A stretch of DNA of 28,538 nucleotides from contig CAAGDP010000173.1 of assembly GCA_900768635.1 (NCBI GenBank), positions 1 through 28,538 of the forward strand, in the 5' to 3' direction. The notes under the pieces are model-generated. The model was not told where the DNA came from. It ran no database searches and saw nothing but the letters and a program-made list of their open reading frames with translations. The translations under genes and the position numbers were made by a program. Within the stretch, counting starts at the first letter, position 1. Each line of letters opens with the position of its first letter. This document shows, in pieces, positions 1-9,800 of the stretch. Origin of the DNA: Enterobacterales bacterium (GTDB lineage: Bacteria; Pseudomonadota; Gammaproteobacteria; Enterobacterales; Succinivibrionaceae).

Positions 1-405
1 AGTGTCGATAAGCTTCGTAGGTTTTCCGATTTTATCAGGGCTAACTTAACTGACTTTGACTCAAGAAATCAGCTAATGGTCACTTACCCTTATGAAATCC
101 TTCTGTGCGTTATCAATTTTGCCAGAATAGCCGGTAATATCACAAAGAACGATATCCGGGAGTACTGGGAGTTGCACAATGAAGAGATAAACAAAGTATT
201 TCCCTTCCTCTTTTTTCAAATACCTTCCACATCTACCATTACCCGAGCTTTACATCATATTGAAGCTCCTTTTCTTAAAAGAAGATGCTCAAACAATTCA
301 AGGATCAGCAGATTAACTGTAATTCTGTTTTTCCTGTTCGGATCTTTCATTCATTCTGTACCGGTTATTTTAGCATCATTAATTACAGTTCTGCTCAGAA
401 GTTAA
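1..405 (+). pseudogene. ISAs1-like transposase, N-terminal remnant (partial at left edge)
   Basis: The reading frame is open from base 1 to the stop at 403-405, so the gene begins outside the window. The first ~85 residues resemble the domain found at the N-terminus of ISAs1-type (H-repeat) transposases. They have a helical segment (ILLCVINFARIAGNITKND), then an IREYWELHNEEI-like stretch, then the typical PSTSTITRALHHIE, close to the family pattern P-S-x-x-T-I-x-R-x-L. After about base 265 the similarity stops and the translation becomes low-complexity hydrophobic sequence ending in a stop. The DDE catalytic domain (normally ~270 further residues) is absent from the next 300 bases. I read this as a truncated, inactive relic. 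The family call is by pattern only. Confidence 0.55.
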
Positions 406-705
406 GCCAGTCATCATAAACTTTTGATTAAAATGGAAATACAACCCTAGTAAACCGGTAGCAACTAAAATACAGCTCAGTCTGAAGCTGGTTCTTCACT
501 ACTTTACCAAAGCAATCCGGGTATTTTTAAATGACACTAGCCAGATACCAGAAGCAACTTATCTTGAACAGGGATAAGAAACTCGGACTGTTTATTCATG
601 TCATTTTCAGTAACAGGGTGGTATACTTAACGTCGGTTTCGGGGTTCACGAAGATTCATCATCATTCTGTATCCCAATCATAAAAATCGTGCTTTATAAA
701 ATATT
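406..705. other. Intergenic, no recognisable gene
   Basis: This spacer lies between the transposase relic and the lipoprotein gene. The longest open frame (about 428-577, + strand, 49 codons) has no start with a ribosome binding site and no family resemblance. It may be further eroded IS sequence. AT-rich TATAAA/TAAAAT-like bases at 695-702 precede the next start codon so closely (706) that I do not call a promoter from them. Confidence 0.5.
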
Positions 706-1563
706 ATGAACAGAAGATTACATCTTATTACTATCACCGCAGCCATTTTAACCAGTGGCTGCGTAGCAACATCTGATATACAGACTAAACTTGATAATAT
801 CAGCCAAAATCAGGAACAAATAAAAAATTCCTGTACCGGCAACAAAGATCAAATTCTGGCAGAAATAAAGGATATCAAAGCAACCAGCACCCTCCTTTCC
901 AGCTATGCTCAGGATTTGGAAAACATCAAAAATCAGAATAATAGAATGGCAAAGCAAATTGAAAAAATGGAACAATCCTGCGGAATTGCAGATTCCTCCC
1001 AAAGTGACGGAGACTCCGATTCTGTAACTCAAACCAAAGAAGTGGTATATGATGTGAAGAATACAGGTTCCACTTATGACGGAAAGATTATTCTGGGAGC
1101 AAAAGAATGGACACTGCTGGAAAAATACGATCTTGCAGTTGAAACCCGTGTGGATACCGGTGCTACCACATCCAGTATTAATGCTATGAATATTGAAAAG
1201 TTTGAACGAGATGGAAAAAAATGGGTTAAGTTCAATCTTCCTGATGATAATGGCAGTCTCATACCCATCGAAGCCAGATTTGCCCGTGAAACCAACATCG
1301 TTCAATCATCCGAAACAGAACAGAAACAAACCCGTGTAGTTGCCAAAATCAAGGTAAAAGTCGGAAGTGTTTCAAAAATAGCCGAGTTTACCCTGGTAGA
1401 TCGTTCCCATATGAGTTATCCGTTACTGCTGGGACGAGAGTTTATGAAAGATGAAGTTCTGGTAGATGTATCCAAGGACTTTAATCAGGGTAAACCAAAA
1501 GCCCACATCTACATTAATAAAAAAACATTTTATGAAAAGAACGGTCAGGCTCGCATAGATTAA
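706..1563 (+). CDS. Retropepsin-like (PF05618 Zn_protease) lipoprotein with coiled coil
   Basis: This 285-residue protein has a lipoprotein signal: charged start MNRR, a hydrophobic stretch, and lipobox LTSGC with Cys19 as the lipidation site. Residues ~24-95 are rich in N, Q, K, I and L with heptad-like spacing, suggesting a periplasmic coiled-coil stalk. The C-terminal ~150 residues form the retropepsin-like fold of the 'ATP-dependent zinc protease' family. The aspartyl signature VDTGATTSS has catalytic Asp150, and the partner strand motif is LLGREF (~241-246). In gammaproteobacteria such genes commonly neighbour the inactive-transglutaminase/7TM gene and ATP-grasp ligase gene found just downstream here. 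The inferred role is processing of a peptide or amide product in the periplasm; the substrate is unknown. No clear Shine-Dalgarno precedes the ATG. The gene ends in its own terminator. Confidence 0.85.
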   Translation: MNRRLHLITITAAILTSGCVATSDIQTKLDNISQNQEQIKNSCTGNKDQILAEIKDIKATSTLLSSYAQDLENIKNQNNRMAKQIEKMEQSCGIADSSQSDGDSDSVTQTKEVVYDVKNTGSTYDGKIILGAKEWTLLEKYDLAVETRVDTGATTSSINAMNIEKFERDGKKWVKFNLPDDNGSLIPIEARFARETNIVQSSETEQKQTRVVAKIKVKVGSVSKIAEFTLVDRSHMSYPLLLGREFMKDEVLVDVSKDFNQGKPKAHIYINKKTFYEKNGQARID

Positions 1564-1567
1564 CCAC

Positions 1568-1600
1568 AAAAATCCCGTCTATACTGACGGGATTTTTTTA
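1568..1600 (+). terminator. Rho-independent terminator of the lipoprotein gene
   Basis: A 12-bp perfect stem (1568-1579 pairing with 1586-1597, core ATCCCGTC/GACGGGAT) has a 6-base loop and runs into a T tract. It starts five bases after the stop codon. With A residues on the left arm it could also work on the opposite strand. Confidence 0.9.
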
Positions 1601-1639
1601 CCAGTATTTCAACGAGACGTTCCTTACACAGGAGACAGA

Positions 1640-1758
1640 TCCGTGAGTGTCAGAGAATGTTCCCGAATGTCAGAGTTGATACCTGCATGTCTGAAAAATT
1701 CCCGAATATCAAAGCAGATTCCTGAATGTCAGAACTATTTTCAAAATGTCAAAAAAAT
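1640..1758. repeat. Six ~20-bp direct repeats, intergenic
   Basis: The core (A/G)TGTC(A/T) or a one-base variant recurs at 1647, 1667, 1687, 1706, 1726 and 1746, i.e. spacings of 20, 20, 19, 20 and 20 bp. The consensus of the conserved part is TTCCYGAATGTCAGA followed by about five variable bases. A degenerate seventh copy may lie at 1620-1639. The period is not a multiple of three and there are no unique spacers, so neither a coding repeat nor a CRISPR fits. Iteron-like or regulator-binding tandem sites upstream of the operon at 2077 are the plausible readings. Confidence 0.75.
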
Positions 1759-1759
1759 T

Positions 1760-2013
1760 GCTTGAAAGAGGGATCAGTTTAAAAATAATGCCGAACCCTA
1801 TGTTATAAGACATGACGTCAAGGCAGTTAATGGATACGGCATATGCTTCTGTAAAAAGAGATGTGCTGTTATGGGCAAGAAACTGAAATAAGTTTTTTTG
1901 CAGGTGTAATACTTTATGAAATCCGGTAAATGATTCTGAAAAATACTAACAGGGCAGAATTGTGAATAGTAACCACCGGTCTTAAACAGAAGCTTAAATA
2001 ATTTTCCTTTTTG
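1760..2013. other. Intergenic, nothing else recognised
   Basis: This is the rest of the spacer between the ~20-bp repeats and the promoter at 2014. It contains a short TGACGTCA palindrome near 1813. A 76-codon open frame on the minus strand (1798-2028) overlaps the promoter and looks like chance. Confidence 0.5.
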
Positions 2014-2042
2014 TTCACACTCCAACATTGTAATAGTATAAT
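2014..2042 (+). promoter_or_regulatory. Sigma70-type promoter of the 7TM/ligase operon
   Basis: A TTCACA -35 box (2014-2019, one mismatch to consensus) is separated by 17 bp from a perfect TATAAT (2037-2042). Transcription would start near 2049, about 28 bases before the ATG at 2077. This rules out the upstream in-frame TTG at 2011 as the translation start. Confidence 0.75.
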
Positions 2043-2076
2043 CATCACAATTTTAGAACTTGCTGGTTATGCAATT

Positions 2077-3624
2077 ATGATGTCACGCAAATCATTCTAT
2101 TTTATCGTTGCCCTTCTGTTTCTTTCCGGTGTAGGTCTTATGATTTACCGCCATGTTTACTTTGAAGTACCTTGGTTTCCGGATGAACACCGGGAGATCT
2201 GGTCTGTAGAAGCCAAAATTGAGTTTAATGCCAGTGAAGGAAAAGATCCTGTTATGCTCTCTCTGGCTATTCCCAGAACACAAAAGGGATTTACCATCCT
2301 GTCAGAAACTCCAGCAAGCCCCGGTTATGGTGTAAACTATAAAAATGAAGACAGTCAGGCAAGGGCCATTTATACCACCCGTGAAGCTTATGGTAATCAG
2401 GAACTTTTCTACACAGTTAACATCATGCGTGATGATAACGCTCAGGATCACAATGTTACCCTGCCGAAAGTGATCTCTCCTGATGATGAGAATGAAATCA
2501 ATGTTGCCTCCAAAATTGCCATTATTGAGGCAGCCCGTGCAAAGTCTGCAGATATTAAAACCCTGGTCACTGAAATTTACAAAATAATTGATTCCAACGA
2601 TCAGAATGTTCAGTTACTCCTTAAAGATACCTCCCGTCCGCAACTTCTGCGGGATTTATTTTTGAGAGCACAAATCCCGTCCAGAGTTGTCCATGGCCTC
2701 TTTCTGGAAGACAAACGGCGCAGACAGAAATTAGTAGATTATGTTCAATTTTTCACAGGTCCGGCGGAGTATGAACTGATTAATCCTAAAACCGGAGATT
2801 TCGGAAGACCTGATAACCTGTTTTTCTGGGAATATAACGGCCGGCCAATTATCGATTTAAGTGGCGGGAGCAAATCACGATTAGCTTTCTCCATGGCTCG
2901 TAAATCAGTTCCGGTAAAAGCGGCTCTTAACGAAAAGTTCAAAAATTCAGAAATGATTAACTTTTCACTGGATCTGCTACCGGTGGAAGATCAGTCCATG
3001 TTTAAAAACATCCTACTGCTTCCAATAGGCGTTCTGGTAGTTGTCCTGCTGCGCATCGTAGTGGGACTTAAAACCTCAGGAACCTTTATGCCGGTACTCA
3101 TCGCCATGGCATTTATGGAAACTTCTCTCACCGTAGGAGTGGTGGGACTTCTTCTGATTGTGAGCATAGGACTGATTATCCGGTTCTATCTCTCACGACT
3201 AAATCTTTTGCTGGTGGCCCGAATATCCACTGTAATTATCACCGTAATCGGCATTATCGTATTTCTTAGTGTTCTTACCTATCAGTTTGGTATAACTGAA
3301 GGCATGAAGGTAACACTCTTCCCTATGATTATCATATCCTGGACTATCGAAAGAATGTCAATTCTCTGGGAGGAAGAAGGTGCCAAACAGGTGTTTGTTC
3401 AGGGTGGCGGTTCACTCCTGGTGGCAATCCTGGCTTATCTGGCTATGAGTCTGGAGATTATCCAGCATCTTACTTTCAACTTTCTGGGATTACAGCTTAT
3501 TATCGTAGCTATTGTTCTTCTTCTGGGTAACTACTCCGGTTATCGACTTTCCGAGCTTAAACGTTTTAAGCCGCTGGTGGATGAAATTGAACAGTTTGAA
3601 GTTCCAGGCAGACAAAAGAAATAA
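2077..3624 (+). CDS. Inactive transglutaminase fused to 7TM membrane domain
   Basis: This is a 515-residue inner-membrane protein. An N-terminal anchor (residues ~6-25, FYFIVALLFLSGVGLMIY) is followed by a periplasmic region of about 280 residues. Part of that region (~155-270) has the transglutaminase-like pattern LLRDLFLRAQIPSRVVHGL but no catalytic Cys-His-Asp triad in place, as expected for the inactive family (PF14400). From residue ~310 there are seven hydrophobic helices (PF14402), including ILLLPIGVLVVVLLRIVVGL and a conserved-looking SWTIERMSILWEEEG loop. The family is known to occur with an ATP-grasp ligase, which follows here after 9 bases. Inferred role: binding or export of the ligase product across the membrane. 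ATG codons at 2077 and 2080 are both possible, and neither has a strong ribosome binding site. Confidence 0.87.
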   Translation: MMSRKSFYFIVALLFLSGVGLMIYRHVYFEVPWFPDEHREIWSVEAKIEFNASEGKDPVMLSLAIPRTQKGFTILSETPASPGYGVNYKNEDSQARAIYTTREAYGNQELFYTVNIMRDDNAQDHNVTLPKVISPDDENEINVASKIAIIEAARAKSADIKTLVTEIYKIIDSNDQNVQLLLKDTSRPQLLRDLFLRAQIPSRVVHGLFLEDKRRRQKLVDYVQFFTGPAEYELINPKTGDFGRPDNLFFWEYNGRPIIDLSGGSKSRLAFSMARKSVPVKAALNEKFKNSEMINFSLDLLPVEDQSMFKNILLLPIGVLVVVLLRIVVGLKTSGTFMPVLIAMAFMETSLTVGVVGLLLIVSIGLIIRFYLSRLNLLLVARISTVIITVIGIIVFLSVLTYQFGITEGMKVTLFPMIIISWTIERMSILWEEEGAKQVFVQGGGSLLVAILAYLAMSLEIIQHLTFNFLGLQLIIVAIVLLLGNYSGYRLSELKRFKPLVDEIEQFEVPGRQKK

Positions 3625-3633
3625 GAGGCGAGT

Positions 3634-4605
3634 ATGTTTGGTTTCCTGAAAAAATATGCATCTCCCTTCAAAATGGCCAGAATAGGGATTATGGGAATGA
3701 ATGTCCGCAACTGCAGATATATCAGCCCCTACAATCCCCGCAATCTCTACCCTTTGGTAGACGATAAGCTTCAGACTAAAAAAATTGCCTTAAAATATGG
3801 TGTTACCGTACCTAATCTTATTGGTTGCATTCAACATCAGTATCAGGTATCTGATTTCCCCAAACTGATTGGGGATCGCAGTGAATTTTGTATCAAGCCT
3901 GCCCAGGGATCCGGAGGAAAAGGCATTCTGGTGATTGTGGGTCGCCGGGGAGATAAGTATGTTAAGCCTAATAAGCAGGAAATCAGTGAGCTGGATGTAG
4001 AACGCCATATCTCCAACATTCTGGCAGGACTTTTTTCTCTGGGAGGTAAACTGGATAAGGCTCTTATTGAAGATCTTATTCATTTTGACAATGTATTTGA
4101 TGGCTATTCCTATGAAGGAGTTCCGGATTCCCGGGTTATTGTGTTCAAAGGTTTTCCGGTAATGTCCATGATGCGGTTATCCACCGCCCGCTCAGACGGT
4201 AAAGCTAATCTTCATCAAGGTGCAGTAGGAGTAGGATTGTGCATTAATACCGGCCGGGCAATCCGGGCAGTACAGTTTAATACCCCAGTTCACGAGCACC
4301 CTGATACCGGAAAAGATCTCTACAAATTGCAGGTACCTCAATGGGACAAGGTATTAAGACTTGCTGCATCCTGCTACGAAATGTCCGGCCTTGGTTATAT
4401 TGGCACTGATATTGTGCTGGATCGGGATAAAGGTCCTATGTTGCTGGAACTGAATGCCCGTCCGGGTCTTGCCATCCAGATTGCCAATGCCAGCGGACTG
4501 TTACCTCGATTGCAACTTATTGAAAAGCTGCTTGAAGACGATCCCCGCATGACAGTAGACGAAAGAATCGCCTTTTCCAAAAAGCATTTCGGAATTTACA
4601 GCTGA
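3634..4605 (+). CDS. Alpha-L-glutamate ligase-like ATP-grasp protein
   Basis: This 323-residue cytoplasmic enzyme is of the RimK-related ATP-grasp type (PF14397). The glycine-rich nucleotide loop KPAQGSGGKGI lies at ~88-98. The metal-binding segment near the C-terminus, LLELNARPGLAIQIANASG (~271-289), carries the Glu and Asn ligands. ATP-grasp ligases of this type form amide bonds by carboxylate phosphorylation and amine attack; the substrate of this subfamily has not been established to my knowledge. The start has a good ribosome binding site (AAGAGGCGAG before the ATG) and lies 9 bases after the membrane protein, so the two are surely co-transcribed. Together with the lipoprotein they form a synthesis/membrane/processing module. 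Confidence 0.9.
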   Translation: MFGFLKKYASPFKMARIGIMGMNVRNCRYISPYNPRNLYPLVDDKLQTKKIALKYGVTVPNLIGCIQHQYQVSDFPKLIGDRSEFCIKPAQGSGGKGILVIVGRRGDKYVKPNKQEISELDVERHISNILAGLFSLGGKLDKALIEDLIHFDNVFDGYSYEGVPDSRVIVFKGFPVMSMMRLSTARSDGKANLHQGAVGVGLCINTGRAIRAVQFNTPVHEHPDTGKDLYKLQVPQWDKVLRLAASCYEMSGLGYIGTDIVLDRDKGPMLLELNARPGLAIQIANASGLLPRLQLIEKLLEDDPRMTVDERIAFSKKHFGIYS

Positions 4606-4625
4606 TCCTTTCCATTCACCATCCC

Positions 4626-4648
4626 TCAGAAGAAAAATCAACTTCTGA
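4626..4648. terminator. Weak hairpin between convergent genes
   Basis: A 7-bp stem, TCAGAAG (4626-4632) with CTTCTGA (4642-4648), sits in the 51-base gap between the ligase gene (+) and recD (-). There is no T tract, so terminator function is only suggested by position. Confidence 0.35.
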
Positions 4649-4656
4649 AGGATGTC

Positions 4657-6885
4657 TTACATTTGATTAAGTCTTGCTTCCAGATTGCTGGAGCGCATGA
4701 TCTTGCGACTGCAAAAACTTTCCAGTAGTTTAACATTACCTACCAAAGTAACATGATTTTTAGCACGGGTTATGCCGGTATACAAAATTTCTCTGGTGAC
4801 AAAGGGAGTATCCTTATTTTTCGTCATGACTATAACGCGGTTTGCCTCGGAACCCTGAGATTTGTGAATAGTCATAGCATAAGCCAGCTCGTAATTAGCT
4901 AAAAGCGAGGTTGGATAATACCTGAAACTTCCATCAGACATCTGAAAAAGAACCTGAACTTCTTTTTCACCCTGATTATTATCACAAATCATAGCTATGC
5001 CCACATCTCCATTAAAAAGATTAAGGGTGTAATCATTACTTGTGACCATTACCGGCAGTCCCGGATACCAGAATCCCCCTCCGGATCTTTTAGACAGGAA
5101 ATTTCCCGCATATTCCTTTTTAGCTTTTTTCCACCAGAACCCGTCAAACAGGGAATTAATCTTGTTCACACCTGTAGTGTCATCGGAGCGATTGCTGCAC
5201 AAAACCCGGAATTGATTAAATGCCTCAAACAGCTCTTTGGCTTTATCTTCTTCCCGACTAAGATCCAGTTCCTCACTACATAACTCTTTAGCTTTATCAA
5301 AAAGCGACTTATAGCCGTTCTTTTCACCGTTGCCAGAGATGTCAAGGATTTCCAGGATGTCACTGTCCTTACCCTGCTCTATAAATTTTACATTATCATC
5401 CTCGGTATGTAGAAATTCTGATAAATTACCGGGTGTATAATCATTAACCAGTCTGGCCAGTTTACCGATACCTTCATCTGCATTAAAACGGTGACTCTTC
5501 ACCAAACGGGATACATTTCCGGAATAATTACAAACCCCTTCAGAATCCGGATCAGGAAGCTTATAACCACAAAGACGTTCCAGATATGATTTACTGTCAG
5601 AAAAATAATTGTTCCTTTGTTTTGATTCCAGAAAGTTTCGACAGATATCTGCCAGAACACTGCCCGCCTCCACTGATGGCAACTGATCCTTATCACCCAG
5701 CAGAATGAGTTTGGCCTGCGGATTAAGCGCCTGTAACAACAGATAAAAAAGATGCAAATCAATCATAGACGCTTCATCTACAATAAGCACATCATAAGGA
5801 ATATTCCGTTGCGGTCCGAATTTAGTCTGCTGAGTAGAAGGATTAATCCCCAGCAATTTGTGTATTGTGGTACTTTCCGTAGGAATAAGCTTATAAAAAT
5901 CAAAATCCGAAGGTTCCCGAGAAGATTTTTTTGCCACAAATTTCTCGAAATAATTACTTAATAATTTTTTATCTTTTTCGGATTTCATGGAATTTAAAAT
6001 CGATTCCTTCATACGATTTGCAGCCTTTCCAGTCGGAGCTGCAAGGCCAATACGTAATTTGCTGGCTTGCGGTGAAAGTCCCAGAATAAGAAAAAGAAGT
6101 TTGACTACAGTTGTGGTTTTTCCGGTGCCCGGTCCGCCGGTGATCACTGTAAAATTGTTAAGACAGGCGGTGGCAGCTGCTACCTTCTGCCATTTAATTT
6201 CCGGGGATTCGCCAAAAAGAAAGGATAGATGCTGAGAAATTGCCAAAAACTTTTCATCATGGGTTTGATTAGGATCAGATTGAGAGCTATGGTTGTTTAC
6301 CATAAGATCCCAGACAATTCCCTGACGCAAATTCATATGTCTGGAAATATAATCGGCAATAAAATATTCCTCATAATACTGGCGACTGAAATATATGGTA
6401 GGTGCACCAAAATCAGCTATGACAAGAGGATAGTTCTGACCATCTTCAGGAGCAGAAGATTTTCTGATAAGCAGCCCTTCAAAAGGCTCATACCAGGATG
6501 GATCTTTAAAATCCAGAGCATCTACAGTTTTACTACAGAAATCATCAAATCGATTACGGAGTTCAATAATATAATTCTTGCGTTCGTCTCCCACATATCC
6601 TGATAAAAATTCAAAATTCTCCTCAATGCTGGATTCTATAATGATACTTTTCATCCGCTTAATTCCATCGGAGTCACTTTCTCTATCCAAACGGAGACAA
6701 ACACTTTTACCGGACAAGGCATACTGAAGAAACAGGATAATACTTAACAGTCCAGGAGCTTTATCAGCCAGCTCCGGGCGGTGATTTTTTATCAGCCGGA
6801 TAAAAAACTTAACATAGGTTCGGGCGGCAAGATTCAGAAAATCCAGCTCATCAAGAGCTGCTTCAAATTCCTTAAGTGTTATCAT
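4657..6885 (-). CDS. recD: RecBCD helicase subunit RecD
   Basis: This is the 742-residue 5'-3' helicase subunit of exonuclease V (E. coli RecD is ~608). It belongs to superfamily 1B. The Walker A motif GGPGTGKTTT is at ~250-259, the Walker B motif VLIVDEASMID at ~368-378, followed by LLGDKDQLPSVEAG, and motif V/VI is YAMTIHKSQGSEANRVIV plus LYTGITRAKNHV near the C-terminus. An N-terminal ~190-residue domain precedes the motor, as in RecD. The ATG lies two bases after the recB stop, and its ribosome binding site (AGGAGGGAGGA) is inside the end of recB, so translation is probably coupled. Motifs are intact, so an active motor is expected. The extra ~130 residues are spread through the protein. 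Confidence 0.95.
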   Translation of the reverse strand: MITLKEFEAALDELDFLNLAARTYVKFFIRLIKNHRPELADKAPGLLSIILFLQYALSGKSVCLRLDRESDSDGIKRMKSIIIESSIEENFEFLSGYVGDERKNYIIELRNRFDDFCSKTVDALDFKDPSWYEPFEGLLIRKSSAPEDGQNYPLVIADFGAPTIYFSRQYYEEYFIADYISRHMNLRQGIVWDLMVNNHSSQSDPNQTHDEKFLAISQHLSFLFGESPEIKWQKVAAATACLNNFTVITGGPGTGKTTTVVKLLFLILGLSPQASKLRIGLAAPTGKAANRMKESILNSMKSEKDKKLLSNYFEKFVAKKSSREPSDFDFYKLIPTESTTIHKLLGINPSTQQTKFGPQRNIPYDVLIVDEASMIDLHLFYLLLQALNPQAKLILLGDKDQLPSVEAGSVLADICRNFLESKQRNNYFSDSKSYLERLCGYKLPDPDSEGVCNYSGNVSRLVKSHRFNADEGIGKLARLVNDYTPGNLSEFLHTEDDNVKFIEQGKDSDILEILDISGNGEKNGYKSLFDKAKELCSEELDLSREEDKAKELFEAFNQFRVLCSNRSDDTTGVNKINSLFDGFWWKKAKKEYAGNFLSKRSGGGFWYPGLPVMVTSNDYTLNLFNGDVGIAMICDNNQGEKEVQVLFQMSDGSFRYYPTSLLANYELAYAMTIHKSQGSEANRVIVMTKNKDTPFVTREILYTGITRAKNHVTLVGNVKLLESFCSRKIMRSSNLEARLNQM

Positions 6886-6887
6886 AA

Positions 6888-9800
6888 TCAGTCCTCCCTC
6901 CTGTCAGTATCTTCAAAAATTCTATCCAGTCCCTGAATAAAATCGTTCCCCGGCATTTTTCTGAAAAAGCATCCGGTAACAGACTTATCAGAACCTGCTG
7001 CACTGGAATTTTTATCCGGTAAACCACGGATAAATAAATAAAGAACTCCTCCGAAATCCCGTTCAAAATCAAAATCCGGGATCCGTCGTTTCAGAAATCT
7101 CCAGGCCGCCAGAGAATATATGGCATACTGAAGATCATAGCGATGTTTAACAATAGCATCCTGAAGATGTTGATCATCATATTCAGAGCTGATACCGGAA
7201 ATATAATTCGATTTATAATCAAGTATGTAATAACGACCCTGGTAACAAAACAGTAAGTCAATAACACCTCTTAAAAAGCCGTTAATGGGAAAAGTATCCG
7301 AGGATGTATTCAGGCGATAATCAGAAAAATCCACCCATTCCTTTCGCTTTGCATATTCCAATAGAAAATTGTCCAGTTCACTGCGCATTAATTTCCCCAT
7401 GGAAAAGATAAAGGGAACTTCCGGCAATCGCCATTCAGGAGCAATTTCATTCAAAGCAAAACGTCTTTCGCCAAAATCCAGAGGAGTTTCCGTAATTAAA
7501 CGGAACCAGTCAGTAAGGGTCTGGATCCCTTTTTCATCAGTCCATTTTTCCAATGTGCGGGAAGATGCAAAAAAACTTTTTTCCACTTCCTGTTTCATTA
7601 AATTCCGGAGATTTTCCACAGCAGCAGGATCCTGAGTTTCCTCCGGTCTCAAAGGCTGAATATCTTCCAGAATCTGATGAAGGAAGGAACCGGGCTTCGT
7701 ACCCCGGGGAAAATGGAAACGATCCAGTTTATATGATGTGGAAGTTTCCTCCACTGATCCGGTATCGGATTCCCCATTATCCTGAATAATCTCGCCTTCA
7801 TCATTTTCCCGGGATGATTTTTGAGCTTCAGCTTCCTTCTCCTGATCCAGATACTTATTAACAGGTTTATGGGCAATACTGCTCAAGCGGGAGAAGGAGG
7901 TGATCTCCCAGCTGCGATCTATATGTTTTGTAAAAATTTCACTTTGGCATATCTGCTCATTAATAATTTCGCCGACCTTATCTGAACCAATTTCCATTGA
8001 AATACATTCCGGATCAGGATTTCTGTTGTCTTTATGATAATCCCGGGGATCAAAGCGCAGAGAATTAAAATCATCAAATCCCTGAACCTGATTAAGATAA
8101 TTGCAAAAATCTTTCAGAGACAAATAACCATTCTCCAATGACAGATTGTTGCCATCCTGTCCCTTAAGTTTATTCCGGAGAAGATTGGCAATAGCCGGAT
8201 ATTCATGATCCTGTATACCGTCAGAATTATTTTTCGGACTTCCAATATCCATCCAAAGCAAAACTTTAGCTCTGGTTACTGCAACATAAAGCAACCGGAT
8301 TAATTCCTCCTGACTCTCCTGAGCTGCTCCATCACTATAGCTTACATCCAGTACCAGACGAGGTTCGGAATTTTTATCAATGATATGATTCGTAAAAAAC
8401 TTATTGTCCTGATCTGTTTTTGCTTTTTTAGGGACAGGATTGGCAAATGGCATCATCACAACCGGATATTCCAATCCCTTGGAAGAATGAATTGTGACAA
8501 TACGTACCAAATCTTTTTGAGTTTCAAGACGAATACTGGTGGATGTTTCTTCAGTCCCCTCGAGCAAATCCTGAGGGTTATGAGATTTTATGTCATCAAA
8601 CCATTTTTTCAGTCTGAGAGGTGACGGATACTGGATACTTTTGTTTTGAATAATTTCCGCCAGATGAAATACATTGGTAAGTAAACGATCTCCGGAGGAG
8701 GAACACATAAGACGACATACCAGTAAAATCTGTGGAGATACTATAAACTGCATGAAGGCGGCCATAAAATTACGGTCATCCCACATTTTGCGACAGCTTC
8801 GTAAAAGATCCTGATATTTGCCGTAATCTGCAGCAGAATCCGAAAAATTTTCAATTTCGGTCAGAGATTTCATTAACAAAGGATTGGCATACAATCTTAT
8901 GGCAAATTCCCGCCTTTCCACGTCCAGCAGACATTGCATAAAATCAGAAAAGAATTCAATTTCCAGATTACTTTGAGTTACTTCACTCCGATCTGAAAGA
9001 TACACGGAATCTATACCAATGTTCTTCAGATCGGTTTTTACCAGATCTGCCTGAGATCCGTCCGATACCAGCACCGCAATGTCACCAGGCTTCAGTTTTT
9101 TTTCTTTTGAATCTGATGACTTTCTACTGATAAACCGGGAATTTTTCAAAAGATAATCCACATGCAGAGCACAGAGTCTGGACTTAACAGGCAATAAGTC
9201 AGTCTTAGTAGCCTTTTCCATATCATCTGCAACATTGGATATCAGCAGGGAAGGAAGAATATTATCCTCATCATCTCTAATCTGAAATTGATATAAAGGA
9301 GGGGTATTACAGGAAAGAACCTCCTCTGTCCCCTGAAAGTCATCAAGTTCATATTTGGTTTTGGAATTCTGGTAGATAATCTTGAAGGAATCATTCCGGG
9401 AAAACGGCCGGGATTCCTTGCGATTATCTCCAAAAAGAACATTCACAAACTTAACAAGACCGGGATTTGATCGGTAGTTGGTATCAAGAGAAGTTAAAAT
9501 TCCGTTTTTCTCTATTTCATCTCTGGCTTTCAGATAGGTATAAACATCTGCGGATCTGAAGGAGTATATAGCTTGCTTGGGATCTCCAATAACTAAAAGA
9601 CGCAGATTAGATTGGGAAGCAGGCTCTAGATAAATTTTACTGAAAATTTCATATTGATAACGGTCCGTATCCTGGAATTCATCCAAAATAGCAACAGGAT
9701 AACGTTTGCGTAAGGAGGCAACCAGCTTATCACAGGAAGTCCCTTTGGTAATGGCATAATGCATATTTTTTATAATATCATCAAAGCCGAGAAAATTATT

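Noticed and set aside
428..577. 49-codon open frame between the relic and the lipoprotein
   Set aside because: No start with a ribosome binding site and no recognisable motif.
748..1305. 185-codon minus-strand frame inside the lipoprotein gene
   Set aside because: Cys/Phe/Ile-rich shadow of a gene with clear lipobox and DTGA motif on the other strand.
1640..1758. CRISPR array
   Set aside because: Repeat units are contiguous, without unique spacers of 30-40 bases, and no cas genes are nearby.
1643..1765. 40-codon open frame through the 20-bp repeats
   Set aside because: The repeat period is not a multiple of three, so the translation does not repeat, and there is no ribosome binding site.
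2011..2076. TTG start adding 22 residues to the 7TM protein
   Set aside because: The TTG overlaps the -35 box of a near-consensus promoter whose transcript would begin near 2049; the hydrophobic anchor begins soon after the ATG at 2077.
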